Shown in pieces: positions 1 through 11,484 of a stretch of 64,000 nucleotides of DNA. The DNA comes from Plectrocnemia conspersa (lineage: Eukaryota > Arthropoda > Insecta > Trichoptera > Polycentropodidae). The position numbers and the translations under genes are program-made. The first letter of the stretch is position 1, and the number at the start of each line of letters is the position of its first letter. Below the pieces are notes generated by a model. That model had not been told where the DNA came from. It saw only the letters and a list, made by a program, of their open reading frames with translations, and made no database searches. The DNA lies in contig VTFK01000220.1 of NCBI GenBank assembly GCA_009617715.1, positions 372,001-436,000 of the forward strand. The letters run 5' to 3'.

Positions 1-1369
1 ATTTTAGTTTTTTAATATTTCGGTTTATTTGTTGTGTTTTATTATATTTATGTAAAATATTTTTAATCTTAGAGTCTCGAAATTGTTATATTTTCATATT
101 TGCTTTAACACAGTCAGTTCGAGAGACACAAATGGCATGCTTAGGTTTATTGTTCTAAGCTGCTTTTTAAATGTACTTGAGAAAGCATCTTCATTTAATT
201 CGAGTTTTCTGTTTTCTAAATACTATTTTTAAATTTTATTCTGAATCTTTTCCAATCTGATTTTTTGTCTATAAGAATTGATCTGTTTTCATACATATTT
301 TTTCAATTCATCTGCATTAACATTTCAAGTTTTTTTATCTCAGGTTTCGAGAAAAAAAAACATGTTTTGTTCAACATTTTTTTATCCATTAAATTTTAAT
401 TTCATTTTAATATTATTTTAAAAGTCAATAAATCAGATTTTCTGATATTTTTTGCTTAAATTTGCGCTAAATCATTTTATAATATTACACTTTTGTGAAC
501 AATATTATCTTACGAGAGAAAAGCATATAATATAATTTAATATTAAATTAAACGCAAAAGACCATTGTATTGACATGTTCTCTTAATACAAGAAATAAAT
601 AAAACTTACTGAAACGAAACGTAAACATCTTGTATTATTGACATTCAGATCATGAAAAAAATAATAAACAACACCTATACACGCATGTGTGAATGTGTAA
701 GTTAAGTAATTATTTTAAATTATAGAATATGTGTTAGTGTATGAAATAATTAAAGTAATAGGATAGCATATGAATGAGAGAGTTTAATATTATTTTAATT
801 AATATTTTCGAATATATATATATGGTTTTATCTCTGTATAACAGTGCAATTCATCCAAAGGTCAAATAAAATTGATATTGGCACACATCAGACGCGTTTT
901 ATGCGATTTACTGCTAATGTAGTAATTTAAAATTAAATATATTATATTATACTATATTTTTTTATACACTGATGCTATGATTAAAAATATATGAGTATAT
1001 GAAAAATGCATACTACATATGTATGTATGTACTACTTATTTCGTACAGTGAGATGGTAATGATGTAATAAGTCCATTTACAAAAAAGAATAAATAAAAAG
1101 GGCTTCATGGCATATAATACCTACGAATAAATACAAACTATATTTACTAAAGTAAAAGTGATTATTACTTAATTTTTTTTTATTAAAATCCTAATGAATT
1201 ATTTCATAGATGTTTAATCGATCTTTTTATTTATAATATCTCTGTAATGAATATGTAAATGTGTGTTTAATCTACACAATGAGTATATAATAATTCTTGT
1301 TGAATCGTTAAAAAAATAGCTTTCTGTAAAATCGCTTTAAATGCCAGGTGGGTTGAATTTTTTTTATAT
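1..1369. other. AT-rich filler, nothing recognised
   Basis: Very AT-rich non-coding DNA with many A/T runs. No ORF with a recognisable domain and no repeat shared with the rest of the window was seen. By position it would be intron downstream of the Iroquois exon at 14 kb. Confidence 0.5.
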
Positions 1370-1990
1370 ATTAGCGACACGTCAAACATTTCGCAAATTT
1401 CACCGACCCAAGAATGTTTTCGAAGATTCTTGGGCATCACTAGCGTAGAACAATGTCCAGCGATTGCCAAATAATGGCATTCCTTATCGTCTGCGGGCGA
1501 ATTTCGGCAAAAAAATCCACACAGCCACTCTTTCCTCAAGGGCCATACATAGGTGCACATACCCACCGAAGAGGCGCGGGTCTATTCGCATTTTTTCACA
1601 CGCTCGGAACTAATAAATAATAGGTGAGTGGTTGTCGCAGGAATCCCATTTTAGCACCGCATCCGGCCGAAGAAATGCGACAAAAAAAAGGGATAGTGTG
1701 GCAAAAAAAAATCCTCTTGTGGCGGATTCGGCAGAATTGGGCAAAAAACACCGTATGGTAATGGGGGTCATTAAAAAAGTAAAAACAAACGGCGCGAATT
1801 GATCACTTTTGCTTTGTGACTCCTTTTTGTGTCGGATAAAATTCCTATTTTGGACTTTGTCTAGAAACTATATGGCTAATGATTCGACGCGGAAGGGGGT
1901 GTGTGTGTGTGTGTGTGTTTCGTTGGAGGTCTGGTGCTTAATGGGACCGACATTGGAAAGGTGTGTCCAATTATCGTATATCTTGCCCAC
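1370..1990. promoter_or_regulatory. candidate cis-regulatory island 1
   Basis: A GC-richer stretch stands out from AT-rich flanks and mixes CG-containing words with A-runs. It includes a (GT)10 microsatellite at 1899-1918. Short ORFs here (minus 1267-1566, plus 1809-1994) have no recognisable domain and look like by-products of higher GC. Lying in a long Iroquois intron, it is a candidate enhancer. This is inferred from composition only. Confidence 0.33.
1899..1918. repeat. (GT)10 microsatellite
   Basis: Ten perfect GT units inside regulatory island 1, preceded by a short G run. Confidence 0.95.
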
Positions 1991-2169
1991 ATAAATTGCC
2001 AAAGGGACCGTACAACTAATTCGCCCTATTTTATTATATATTTTCTAAACATTTAACCATATATGTATATAAATATATAAAGTAAAACTTTGACAATATA
2101 TCTTCTAAAAAATAATACTCATATTTTTTCTCATATCTATGTTATTCTTCGATTTTAAAGAAATAGTTT

Positions 2170-2800
2170 ATACTACGATTTATTACCACAAGATCGTGCG
2201 GCCAATATTATCTCGCAGCTTCACGCCGTTTGCGTGAGGGAATCCAAAGATTACTCCTGGATTTTGAATCACGATAACACACAATGTTTGTAGCATCGTA
2301 AATAAATAACAGGTAAATTGCTAATTGATATCACTACAACCCGAATAATAAATGTACGGTTATGACATTGCAACAAAGGTAAAATCATCTTAATAGAAGT
2401 GCAGAAAAATCACGCCAAGTTCAATCAAATGTCAAGCTTTTTCTTCTACTGTTTTAATGAATTATAACGATATAGGTTTCTACAAATTATTACCACAATA
2501 CTCTAGTTCAATATTATATCGCAGTTTTACGTCGTTTGTAGTAAGAGTCAGAAGATAACTACTGGATTTTAAACAACAGAGAAATTATTGAATGATGTCG
2601 CTGACGATACAGAATTGCGGTTGTGACATAGCAACAAAGGTAAAATAGTCTTAATAAAAGAGCAGAAAAATCATGTCAGGTTCGATCAAATGTCAAGGTT
2701 CGATTTTACTTCTTTCTTTGATTATAACGGCAATTATTACTACGCTAGTTTTGCGCCATTTGCATGAGAGACAGGGACGTAATATATTTCGTGGGTGAAT
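2170..2800 (+). repeat. diverged tandem repeat, unit about 306 bp
   Basis: Two consecutive units begin near 2184 and 2490 (spacing about 306 bp), followed by a shortened third near 2738. Shared landmarks in order are TTACCACAA, AATATTATxTCGCAG, a CACGCCGTTTG-like word, GGTTxTGACATxGCAACAAAGG, CAGAAAAATCA, then TTCxATCAAATGTCAAG. Another copy lies at 3836-4095 beyond family A insertions, and a fragment near 9285-9315 carries the AAGCACGTCAAGTTCAATCA segment. No ORF or terminal inverted repeat was seen, so the origin is unknown. Confidence 0.7.
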
Positions 2801-2944
2801 TTTCTCTCCCCTCCTTCTTAAATTTAGCCATTTAATGAAATGAAAATATTTAAAAATTCTCACTGACAGTCTCGACTATATCCCAAAATTAAAATTTTGA
2901 AAATTTTATTTGTCTGGCAGTTGTTAGTCAAATTATATGCTTTC

Positions 2945-3655
2945 AACTACTCCACGCGTAATAATATATACTTTTACATATTAATTCATATTTATTTACA
3001 TGCGATGTAATAATGTTACAGTGAATGTGTATTTTTCAGTGAAATTCAAATACATTTTCACTAGTAAATATATATTTTTACTAGCGAAAATATAATTTAA
3101 CTGAATAATTGAGTAATTATATGCTGCTCATTTTATTTCTATAAAACTCAATTTGAAATTTGCAAAACGTCCATTTTCTGTTTAAACCGAAACCAAATCT
3201 ACATGAATTAATCAAGCCCAACTTGACCTTATGAAAGTTCTGAAACTAATCATAGTCCAAAATACAAAAAAAAACCAACTCATCTCCCAGAGGAAAATAA
3301 GCAGAAAAAAAAGTACAGACAGACGTCGCATTTCGCATATTGCCCCATAGTTTGTTTTTAAAATATGATTGCTATCCTTATCAACATTATAACAGACTTC
3401 TGAACATTGCTCTAATTGTATTGAAACCGAATTTTGGTCAATAGGAGTGCGCAAAAAACAATTATCACTTCTCAGAAGTCAAAAATTCACGTCAAAAGCA
3501 ATAAAATCGTGTCGGCGCCGTCGCAGTGGGAACGCTCGGTGCGACGGTGCCGGCACGATTTTATTGCTTTTGACGTGGATTTTTGACTTTTGAGAAGGGA
3601 TAATTGTTTTTTGCGCTTTCCTATTGGTCAAAATTCGGTTTATACGTTCCTCATT
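2945..3655 (-). mobile_element. family A fold-back element, copy A1
   Basis: A non-autonomous element in minus orientation. Its hallmark is a fold-back core at 3424-3641: a left arm beginning AAACCGAATTTTGGTCAAT and a right arm that is its near reverse complement, meeting at a CG-rich centre around 3515-3550. Left of the core, 2945-3420 matches in reverse complement the right flank of copy A4 (38380-38960), including the TAAACCGAAACC and AAAACGTCC words. No coding capacity was seen. It sits inside the 306-bp tandem block, so it inserted there later. Confidence 0.75.
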
Positions 3656-3699
3656 TAACTTGTTATATTATTATACAATTTTACGTATGAATTATAGAT

Positions 3700-3835
3700 T
3701 ACCGATCGTTCCCACTGCGACGGCGACGGCATGATTTTATTACTTTTGACGTGAATTTTTGACTTCTGAGATTGGATAATTTTTTTGCGCTCTCCTATTG
3801 GTCAAAATTCGGTTTATATGTTCCTCATTTAATTG
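3700..3835 (+). mobile_element. family A fragment, copy A2
   Basis: A single core arm: GTTCCCACTGCGACGGCG, then the TTTGACGTGAATTTTTGACTT segment, ending at GGTCAAAATTCGGTTT. It repeats the right arm of A1 a few tens of bases downstream. The spacer near 3645-3700 resembles, in reverse complement, the spacer of copy A3, so A1 and A2 may be one rearranged insertion with an extra arm. Confidence 0.7.
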
Positions 3836-4095
3836 AAGAATGTACGGTTATGACATCGCAACAAAGAACCAGAAAAAGCACGTCAAGTTAAATCGGAAGT
3901 CAAAGTTTTTCTTTATGTTTTTAATATAACAGTCTCAATTAATTTACTACAAATACTTAATACCAAGTCATATTAAAAATGATCACGCCATTTGATAGAG
4001 GCAATCTAAAAAACAGTATCGTGCTTAACTGCTCATGAATTTTTCACCACGATAGTGCATCGCATTATAGAGAAAACAACTAATAACAGATATAA
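3836..4095 (+). repeat. further copy of the 306-bp unit
   Basis: Begins with AATGTACGGTTATGACATCG and CAACAAAG, then AGCACGTCAAGTTAAATC, matching the units at 2170-2800. Later parts match weakly (CACGCCATTTGATAGAGG; CACCACGATAGTGCATCGCA). Separation from the other units by A1 and A2 suggests that family A interrupted an older tandem block. Confidence 0.55.
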
Positions 4096-4339
4096 AATTA
4101 TATTCTAGCTAAAATATGAAATATTTATATTTACACACTATTGTTAATTTCTGATACTTTAAAGCTAGAAACTTCAGAATATTAAGTATTTAGTTTTGAC
4201 TAAAAAATGAACTTATAAATGCACATAAATCTTATAGCATTACCACTTTTAAATAATGAATAATAAACATAGCAACAAATCTTTTTTTATAGATTATCCA
4301 TATGTCTTAATAAAATAATTAAAAAACGATATACGTCTA

Positions 4340-4600
4340 ATAAATTTTACCCGAGACCCAAAATGACACATCCCGGTTGAGATTTCTCGTGAATGTCCTA
4401 TTTTTACACACGTCACTAATTTATTTTCGAAACGGAGCAGGGGTGAAATTAAGAGATCCTCGTAATAAAGTGAGCGGACACAAAGTATTACTCTTCTATA
4501 TGAAAGGGGCCCGCCTTACAGGTTTTGTGATTTTACGCGTGAAACGGGAGCGTTTATTTCTTGTGAGCCAGGGGTCGGAAACATACTAGAATCGTTATAA
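4340..4600. promoter_or_regulatory. candidate cis-regulatory island 2
   Basis: A sharply bounded GC-richer segment of about 260 bp in AT-rich DNA, with words such as GGGGCCCGCC and ACGCGTGAAACGGGAGCG. A 70-codon plus ORF (4377-4589) covers most of it but has no recognisable domain. Candidate enhancer by composition. Confidence 0.33.
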
Positions 4601-5309
4601 TAAATAAATCTTGAAAAATTCCTTGCATCAAAAATTAAATTACATGAACTAGATCAACCTTGACAAGCGAATTTTAACCCTTTTAGTGCCAAGCGAATTT
4701 TAAAGCCAAGCATTTTTTTGCAAATATAGATGATTTTATAAATATATTTAAAAAAAATATTTTTGAATTATAAGAAAAATAATCTTTATTTTTAGAACAA
4801 AATTAAATCCAGTTTGTACAAGAAAATACACACATGGAAAAAAAAGATTTTATAATTTTACAAAAATAAGAAAACACAAATAATTTATTAACGTGTTCTA
4901 TATAAAAAAGCCGAGCATCTCAAAATATTTTTTGCAGACTTCGAGAGATTATTATAATAAGCGAATCTAAATGTATATGAATTTTAAATGTTTATATTTC
5001 AATTCTTACTCTACTTAAATAATTAAGAAAAAATATATTTTATATATAGATAAAGGTATGAATTTTTATTACGTCTGCAAGCTTAAGTTACATATTATTT
5101 AATCGACAATTTTCGCAGTTTCGTTATCACGCAAAAACGCGTGGATGGACCGTAATGTTTTACTTATGTTTCACTTAAAATTTACAATGAATCAGACATT
5201 TTGGCAACTCTGAACTATATATTATGTTTAAGTAACGAGTTGTTTTAAATTTTATTGAGAGACTTGCCGAAGTAAATTATTATTCAACAAAAATATTTAT
5301 TTGTTAATT
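4601..5309. other. AT-rich filler
   Basis: Long A/T runs and no recognisable gene or repeat. A TTTTAACCCTTTTAGTGCC word near 4674 resembles piggyBac-type ends, but no matching partner end was found. Confidence 0.4.
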
Positions 5310-6190
5310 GTTGCGTACCTCTGGCTGCACGGCTAAGTGGCGTCAGCTAGTCCGCGAACCATCCATCTGAACACAATTAGCCGTGGAATGAGTGTTGCTT
5401 TACAAAAATGAAAATATATATCAACGCAATTAGTTGAATGGCGCTACAACGAAAATACACCCGAGCCAGAAAGGACGGGGAAGTGTCGGGGACCGCGGGC
5501 CGACGGTTCTTAGCATCTGCCGCCCGCTCGTCAAACGGATCAACACTCAATTACGTCATTATGACAGGCGACGATTTATCACTGACCGCGGAAGGTTAAG
5601 CAACGTCGCGAACGGTCACTGTCTGGATGGGAGATTTTAATTTATTTCTTTTATTTTTGTCATTAGATTTTTTTAATAAATATTATATTGACTTTTATAT
5701 TACTACGAAAAAATACAGTGCGTCTACAAAAAGTATTTTAAAAGCTTTCCACAAACACGCAAAGGCCTAATTGATATTTTTTCTAACCAAAGTCGAAAAT
5801 AATCACAAGAGTTATTCGAAATAAGAACGCAGTCGGTATTCCCGCAGTTATTTATCCACACACATACACACGTGTCTGAGTATCCCGAGTGATGTATGCG
5901 TTTGTCATCCGTCGCAATGAACATCCACTATTTTACCGGTCGTAATCCCGGCAGATTCGTGTCGCCCGCGAGGCAGAACACTGAGAGAGAAAACAGAGTG
6001 ATGACTCCGACCCCGCCGAATGACAGCCACCCAAAACAAACCTTAAAATATTTCCGCACTTCGTCTCATTTGTCATCCGGAGTAACGAGTCGAGTCGAGT
6101 CGTCTTTGTCGCTCTCTACAGAGAAGGGGACGACTCTATATTCGGACGGCAGAGGCGCTTAAACGCGCGATGCTGAAGTGCAAAAGGTTA
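5310..6190. promoter_or_regulatory. candidate cis-regulatory island 3 (largest on the left)
   Basis: Two GC-richer blocks (5310-5640 and 5730-6190) separated by a short AT stretch. The first is rich in CG dinucleotides around 5470-5640. The second contains a GTCGAGTCGAGTCGTC-type short repeat near 6090-6105. Plus ORFs of 68 and 88 codons lack known domains and splice-site context, so coding is unlikely. Candidate enhancer cluster. Confidence 0.37.
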
Positions 6191-6299
6191 GAAGAAAAAA
6201 TCTGACTATCAGCGTTTAAAATGATAAATATAAGGATTCGTAACATCACTTAAATCGTATACTTTCCTTCAAAGCTGATGTAATAGTTATTATATAAAG

Positions 6300-6835
6300 A
6301 AAATCGGGTACGAACCCGATAAGTTTACTGCCCTTCGCGAGTAAGATCTATAAAAGATAATTAAAAATGTAGTACTAGAACATGTTAATAACAATAATAT
6401 CTTGCTTGAATAACAATTTCGCCACGAGTTGTAAAATATATCCAAAAAGGCTTTGACAGAAAAAATACTACAGAAGCATTGTTTTAAGACATTGATAAAG
6501 CTTTCGATCGCGTTTAGCACGCAGGCTTTATATAAAACTAAATTTATTTTTTCAGTAATTTTAGTTGAATAATGAACTTGTTTATAAACAGTACACTCTT
6601 TCAAAATTGAATTAAAAATATTAGTCAAGTTTCAGCCCTATATCTGCTGGAGTCCCCCCAAGCTAAATTATAGGACCATTGCTATTCACAATATATACGA
6701 GTGATTTCCCAACTAAACTTCACAGAAATGATATCATAGCTTTATTCGCTGATGACACAGCTATTTTATGCTCTTATAAAAATCCATATTGAACAGTAAA
6801 TTTACCGCAAAATAGAATAAAAATGATTAGACAAA
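6300..6835 (+). mobile_element. jockey-like non-LTR retrotransposon remnant (reverse transcriptase)
   Basis: Broken plus-strand reading frames keep landmarks of a jockey-type RT in the right order. PISLLP lies near 6318. A decayed palm segment follows, with DIDKAFDRV near 6491. ISAGVP is near 6640, then GPLLFTIYTSDFPTKLH, and finally ALFADDTAI with the catalytic ADD near 6740. Stops and frameshifts throughout show it is dead. No endonuclease domain or poly-A tail was identified. Confidence 0.85.
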
Positions 6836-7884
6836 TAGTCACTGCAAAAGCGTCGCAGTTCGATAAAATAATAAAAATAAAAATTTTCTAGACTAATAAA
6901 ATATGTTTAATTTAAGATTTTAAATTGTCATGAAAATCTAATATAAAATAAGCAGAGCAAAACTACACCCTCTTTTTGCCACAAAATGAAATTAAATATT
7001 AAAAATCACTTTAAATCTGTAATTGCGTACAATAAAACTTGGGAATTGCATCAAATACTCTATGTTACACCGTGACTTAAAAATATATATCTTCACGGAA
7101 CACTTCTCGTTTACAACAAATATTTAAACCCACAATGACCAAAGGAGTAAACCATTTTTTTTTATAAACAAACTTTGTCGGTCACTGGTGCACACAATGG
7201 CACACGTCATTGGTATATATAGGGTACTAGTTAAAAAAACTAATATCATTATGTAATATATCTGAAATCCAATTAACGGTGCTTTACTGTGCTGTTTGTG
7301 TTTCACATTTATATGTGTGTGTATGAGAGCGTGTTTGTCGATTTATCAATCGACAACACAAATAAATTAATTAACCCATTAAGCGCCGATATATCAATCG
7401 AATTAGTAGCCGGAGCGTGACCGTTTAAATTTTCATTATCGGGCCTTACTTATGTACCCCGTTCAAATTGTCCGTGACTGTTTAATTATATATTGGGTCC
7501 CGGTTGAATACCCGTGGACTATTTAAGGATCAAGTGATGAATTTAATCAAATAAGATATGGAAAAATAATTTGGTGGCTAAGATAATCATATTTTCTATT
7601 ACGGTTATGCAAAAATAATTGTGATTATGTGATTGTGAAATTCTACTCTAAAATATAAAGTTTAAATATTTGTGAGAAATACAGGATGCAAGAATCCTCA
7701 TTTCGCAACGCTTATCCTTATATTAAAATATAATTACAACAAGAGTGTCTAGCACTTCTGGGTCGTATTTTACGACAAAAAAAAATTAATTAAATTATTC
7801 ATTACAATATTTCTCATATTGTGGTAATCGATTGGAATTATAATTATTTAATAAAAAATAATATTCTGATAATAATCAAATAAA
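6836..7884. other. AT-rich filler with a small GC-richer patch
   Basis: Mostly AT-rich. A modest GC-richer patch at about 7360-7530 contains CGATTTATCAATCGAC-type words and TCGGGCCTTACTTATG. It begins at TTAACCCATTAAGCGCCG, which resembles a piggyBac-type end, but no partner end was found. It might be a small regulatory island. Confidence 0.3.
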
Positions 7885-7960
7885 ATAAAAATTAGAAACC
7901 ACTAAAGTTTATATGGGATTCGAACCTGAGAGTCGGTGAGAGATACAACAATTTCTAGAA
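7885..7960 (-). repeat. family S (tRNA-related SINE) head fragment S1
   Basis: The minus strand reads CTCACCGACTCTCAGGTTCG then AATCCC, an RNA polymerase III B-box-like word (GGTTCGAATCC) in the same context as copies S2 and S6. Only the tRNA-like part is recognisable. Confidence 0.5.
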
Positions 7961-8089
7961 AAAATCATAGCAAGAATATATTTAAAAAAAAAATGTAAAA
8001 CCGATTTCAAATAATGAATCTGAATTAAACTACAATTGTTTGAGATGTTTACTGCCTTATTTTAGGTATAAACTGGTACTTTTTATACA

Positions 8090-8200
8090 TACAAGAAATA
8101 AAAAGAACGGAACATTGCCTTCAAAAGCACACACCTTCTAGGTCGTACTTTCACAATAAACATTATTATTTTAAGGGACAGATTGTACTTTTTTGACGTG
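8090..8200 (+). repeat. dispersed repeat E, copy 1
   Basis: Contains GGAACATTGCCTTCAAA, ATAAACATTATTATTTTAAG and GGGACAGATTGTACTTTTTT. The reverse complement of 59130-59260 matches along about 110 bp. Both copies lie near family A sequence, so E may be an end of the longer family A element. Confidence 0.65.
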
Positions 8201-8549
8201 GCACCGATTGTGTTAAAATTTGTTTGCAAATCATTGTTTTGAACGTATAAAAAATATTAGACAGTAAATAAAATAGTAAACAAACGTAAATTTTTAACAG
8301 TAAATTTAGATATTCGATCTGAAAATTCAGATCAAATACTTAAAAAAAGAAGCACAGAAAAAACAACACCTGCTGAATCGTATAAATTTAATGTTTTTAT
8401 AGCTTGTATTATCAGTAACTTAACAACTAGATTTAATACATCAAAATAATATTTTTAGTTTCATAAGGATATTCCTAAAAGAAAATCTTCAGTAAAATCA
8501 TATCGGAATACATTTTCATATATATCTACTAATGAAATATTTATTTTAG

Positions 8550-8680
8550 CATAGAAAGGGTTAACTCGTACCTATTATTATTAATTCAATAAATTAAAAA
8601 ATTTAAATGCCATTTTAGTCATGAGGCCCGGAATCATTGTTTTCCCAGGGTCAGGCGGCCCTGTTTTAGTCACTGACTTA
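8550..8680 (-). mobile_element. family A head fragment, copy A6
   Basis: The reverse complement carries the family A head word GATTCCGGGCCTCATGAC and the downstream CGAGTTAACCC word, plus an extended CCGCCTGACCCTGGGAAAAC segment also seen, diverged, in A3 (about 11487-11525). There is no fold-back core. Confidence 0.7.
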
Positions 8681-8979
8681 TACCACAAATCTACCGTGCT
8701 AGTCAATCATGTTTAAATATTTCATATAATAACTTAATTTCTTCTAATACAATTATTTTAGAACATTCTTTGTATTGTCTTTAATGATGAATTATTTATA
8801 TGGATTACATATGTATAAATCATATAATATAAAAAAAAATAAGAAGCGCATTTTGGATGACCTAGTTGATGTGCCTTTTTACATACTATTGATAAAATAT
8901 TAATAATAATTTTGCACATGCTTAAAATTTCAGAAGTTTTTTACACAATATATATAAAAGGACACGTCATAAAATCATT

Positions 8980-9110
8980 GTCATACTGTGTGCGGGCCTG
9001 CACGGATACGGGCGGGATCACGCCCCGAACCGGCGTCCATTGTTTACGCGCTTTATGCGACACGCCCACCGCCATATGTGTGTGTATCAGAGTACATAAA
9101 TGTTCATACT
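8980..9110. promoter_or_regulatory. small GC-rich island 4
   Basis: About 130 bp of CG-rich sequence (GCGGGCCTGCACGGATACGG, CACGCCCCGAACCGGCG) bounded by AT-rich DNA. Too short and unlike any protein I know to call coding. Candidate regulatory element. Confidence 0.28.
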
Positions 9111-9539
9111 AGTATATATAAAAGCACGAGTAAATATGTAAGTACATAGATAAAGATAGTATATGTGATATGATAATGATAAACTTTACTTTCGGCGATG
9201 ATGTACTAAATAAGATCACGGATTAAAATGGTTCCAATATTTTTGAGCAATAATAGAATAAAATATTTAACAAAATAGACTTGAATAAAAGCACGTCAAG
9301 TTCAATCAAATGTGAAGAATTATTATTAGCTGATCGTTTAATATTACATTGCTAAAGAAAATCCAAAGAGAATAACCAGAATTGTATTTTGCACTACCAT
9401 AACTCTCACACTTTATAAATGTTTTTTTTGTATTGTCAATAAAGAATATATTTAAAATATGTCGTTTTGAACTAAGGCTTATAAATAAAATAGTGCACTC
9501 CACAAATGATATGCGTAATTTAAAAAACGTATTTTAAAT

Positions 9540-9730
9540 TGGATGACAACCACATTTAGTTTCTCAAAACACTTTGTCAAGAAATTATTTATCTTGCACG
9601 CGCAATTTTTTTGTTGTCAAACATATTGTCATTGACATAAATAAGATAAAAATATAAAAAAAAGTCTGACCAACGTTGAGCGTCGTAAGATTGAATGACA
9701 CGTTGACAAATTGCGTCGGCTTACAAGTAA
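9540..9730. promoter_or_regulatory. candidate enhancer with TGACA/TGTCA cluster
   Basis: Seven TGACA or TGTCA words occur within 165 bp, at 9544, 9575, 9615, 9627, 9633, 9696 and 9704. TGACA is the core bound by Meis/Homothorax- and TGIF-class TALE homeodomains. Uniform random sequence would give about 0.3 on both strands. The position in an Iroquois intron makes a TALE-responsive enhancer plausible. Binding is inferred. Confidence 0.42.
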
Positions 9731-10489
9731 ATTTCCTGACTTTCCTGATTTGAAAATACCGATGTGTTAACGCAATGTGAAAGTCTGTATTTCCATTTTA
9801 AAATATATTTATAGTTTAATATCGCATTGAAGTAAATATTGTTTAAAAGAGAAATGGTTTTTTAATGTTCCTTAAAATTATATTTTTAAAGAAAAGCACT
9901 AAAAAAATAACATAAGTAATAATGATGTTAATTGGAAATTTTATAAAACTAGTTTAGTACGCAGGAAGATGCATTGAGAATGAAGAATAGGATTGTTGCT
10001 TCTTAATGTGCCAAGATTTTTACAGCAGATTTTTTTAATTTAAATTGGCACACGAATTTTCATGAAAAAACATTCATTTACAGACAGATTTTTTTAAAGC
10101 TTTTTAAATCATTTATTTTAGAAACAAAGTCTATAAATATAAAAAAAATATTTGATGTTAAATCATTGTTTTAGTATCCAAATACACTTATAATAAATAA
10201 ATCACAAAGACAATCATTTAATATGACTGGCATTTAATATTATCTAAAACACCTATATATCTGATTAATATAATAATTAAACATAAATCACTGTCTATAG
10301 TAAAATCAGTATATAAATATAAACACAATATCATATTTGATTTATCCGCATTGAAAACAAACTTTATTATCGCCAATAGCCCCTTAATAATACATAGTAT
10401 TTCAACGTTCACACAAAAGCGGTAAACTTGAAATATACAAACGCAAAACTCGTTTTTTGTTGCTTTATTATTTAGGTATGGCATTACAA
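9731..10489. other. AT-rich filler
   Basis: AT-rich DNA. A 93-codon minus ORF (10218-10499) is rich in I, L, Y and K and has no recognisable domain, as expected of AT-rich non-coding sequence. Confidence 0.4.
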
Positions 10490-10870
10490 ATGGTCCCAAT
10501 AACTGTCATCGAGCCGAATACGGCAAAGTGTTCGTTTTGAAATATGGCGACAGCCATGGACTGGCAAGTGAATATTTACACGACTAAGGGTTTTTCTGCT
10601 ACATAGGTATGTCTATGTGTGTATGCGAATACATACATATGTATACAATCGTCGACACCGTAGTGGCTCTATATATAGTTAAAGGCGATATCGATTGCAG
10701 AACAAAAAACCAAGTGCCAACATCGGTGCCAGCTCACGCGATCGGTTCAACCCTCGTTCCGCCAGATCATTCGGATAGACAACAAACAACACATATACCT
10801 ACCATACCAGTAGATTATTCGAGTTGAGTTGAAAACGATCGATAATTAGCGATAAAAACAATAATTATTT
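10490..10870. promoter_or_regulatory. candidate cis-regulatory island 5
   Basis: GC-richer stretch with CATCGAGCCGAATACGGC and CACGCGATCGGTTCAACCC. It holds ATGGCGACAGCCAT at 10544-10557, two Pho/YY1-type cores facing each other. A 72-codon plus ORF is not recognisable. Candidate enhancer or Polycomb-type element. Confidence 0.37.
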
Positions 10871-11484
10871 ATGACGCAATGAATCGATAGTAAACGTACT
10901 CATTTTTATGGTTTCATTATAGAAATGTAAGGCAAATATGATCAACCTTAATAAAAATAATATCTTACAGCACTTAGTGCTTTCCAATATATTAATAAAT
11001 ACACTTGTAATTGTATTTATAAAAAAAAACACTACAAAGTTGTGCTTAAAGTCATTAAAATATCACATTGTCAAATTTTTTTTTAAATATCTAATAAATA
11101 GTAGTTAGACTTTGTATTGAAATATGACACATTTAAATTTCTGTAATTAAAGTCAATCTAAAGGCCCTCTTGTATCTTTTTCACCGGAAACCACAAAACC
11201 ACCCTTAATTAAAAAAAGTTTTTTTTAACACTAATGTTAACTGAGCTATAAAAAAATATTTTTAATTTGACAGCCTTTTATTTTTAAAGTTCTGATCTAA
11301 AGTTAAAATCTATTTCGCTATCAGAGATAAAAAATCGCCTATAATTTTGTCTATATCTAATAATTGAATCACTTTATTTTTAATCGAAATTATTTACAAA
11401 TTATTCAATACGTCATAGCTTCTTAATAAGTTCTTTCCGCTGAAGCAGCGGTTACTCTAATGTCCAAAGAAATTCTATATCACA
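10871..11484. other. AT-rich filler
   Basis: AT-rich with long A and T runs. No gene or repeat was recognised. Confidence 0.4.

Noticed and set aside
5340..5365. Minus-strand WFAD reading, reminiscent of the homeodomain WFAN recognition helix
   Set aside because: Only four residues match, a stop follows at once, and none of the Arg/Lys-rich flank or upstream helices are present. Chance match.
7375..7395. TTAACCCATTAAGCGCCG as a piggyBac-type end
   Set aside because: No inverted partner end with TTAA was found within a few hundred bases.
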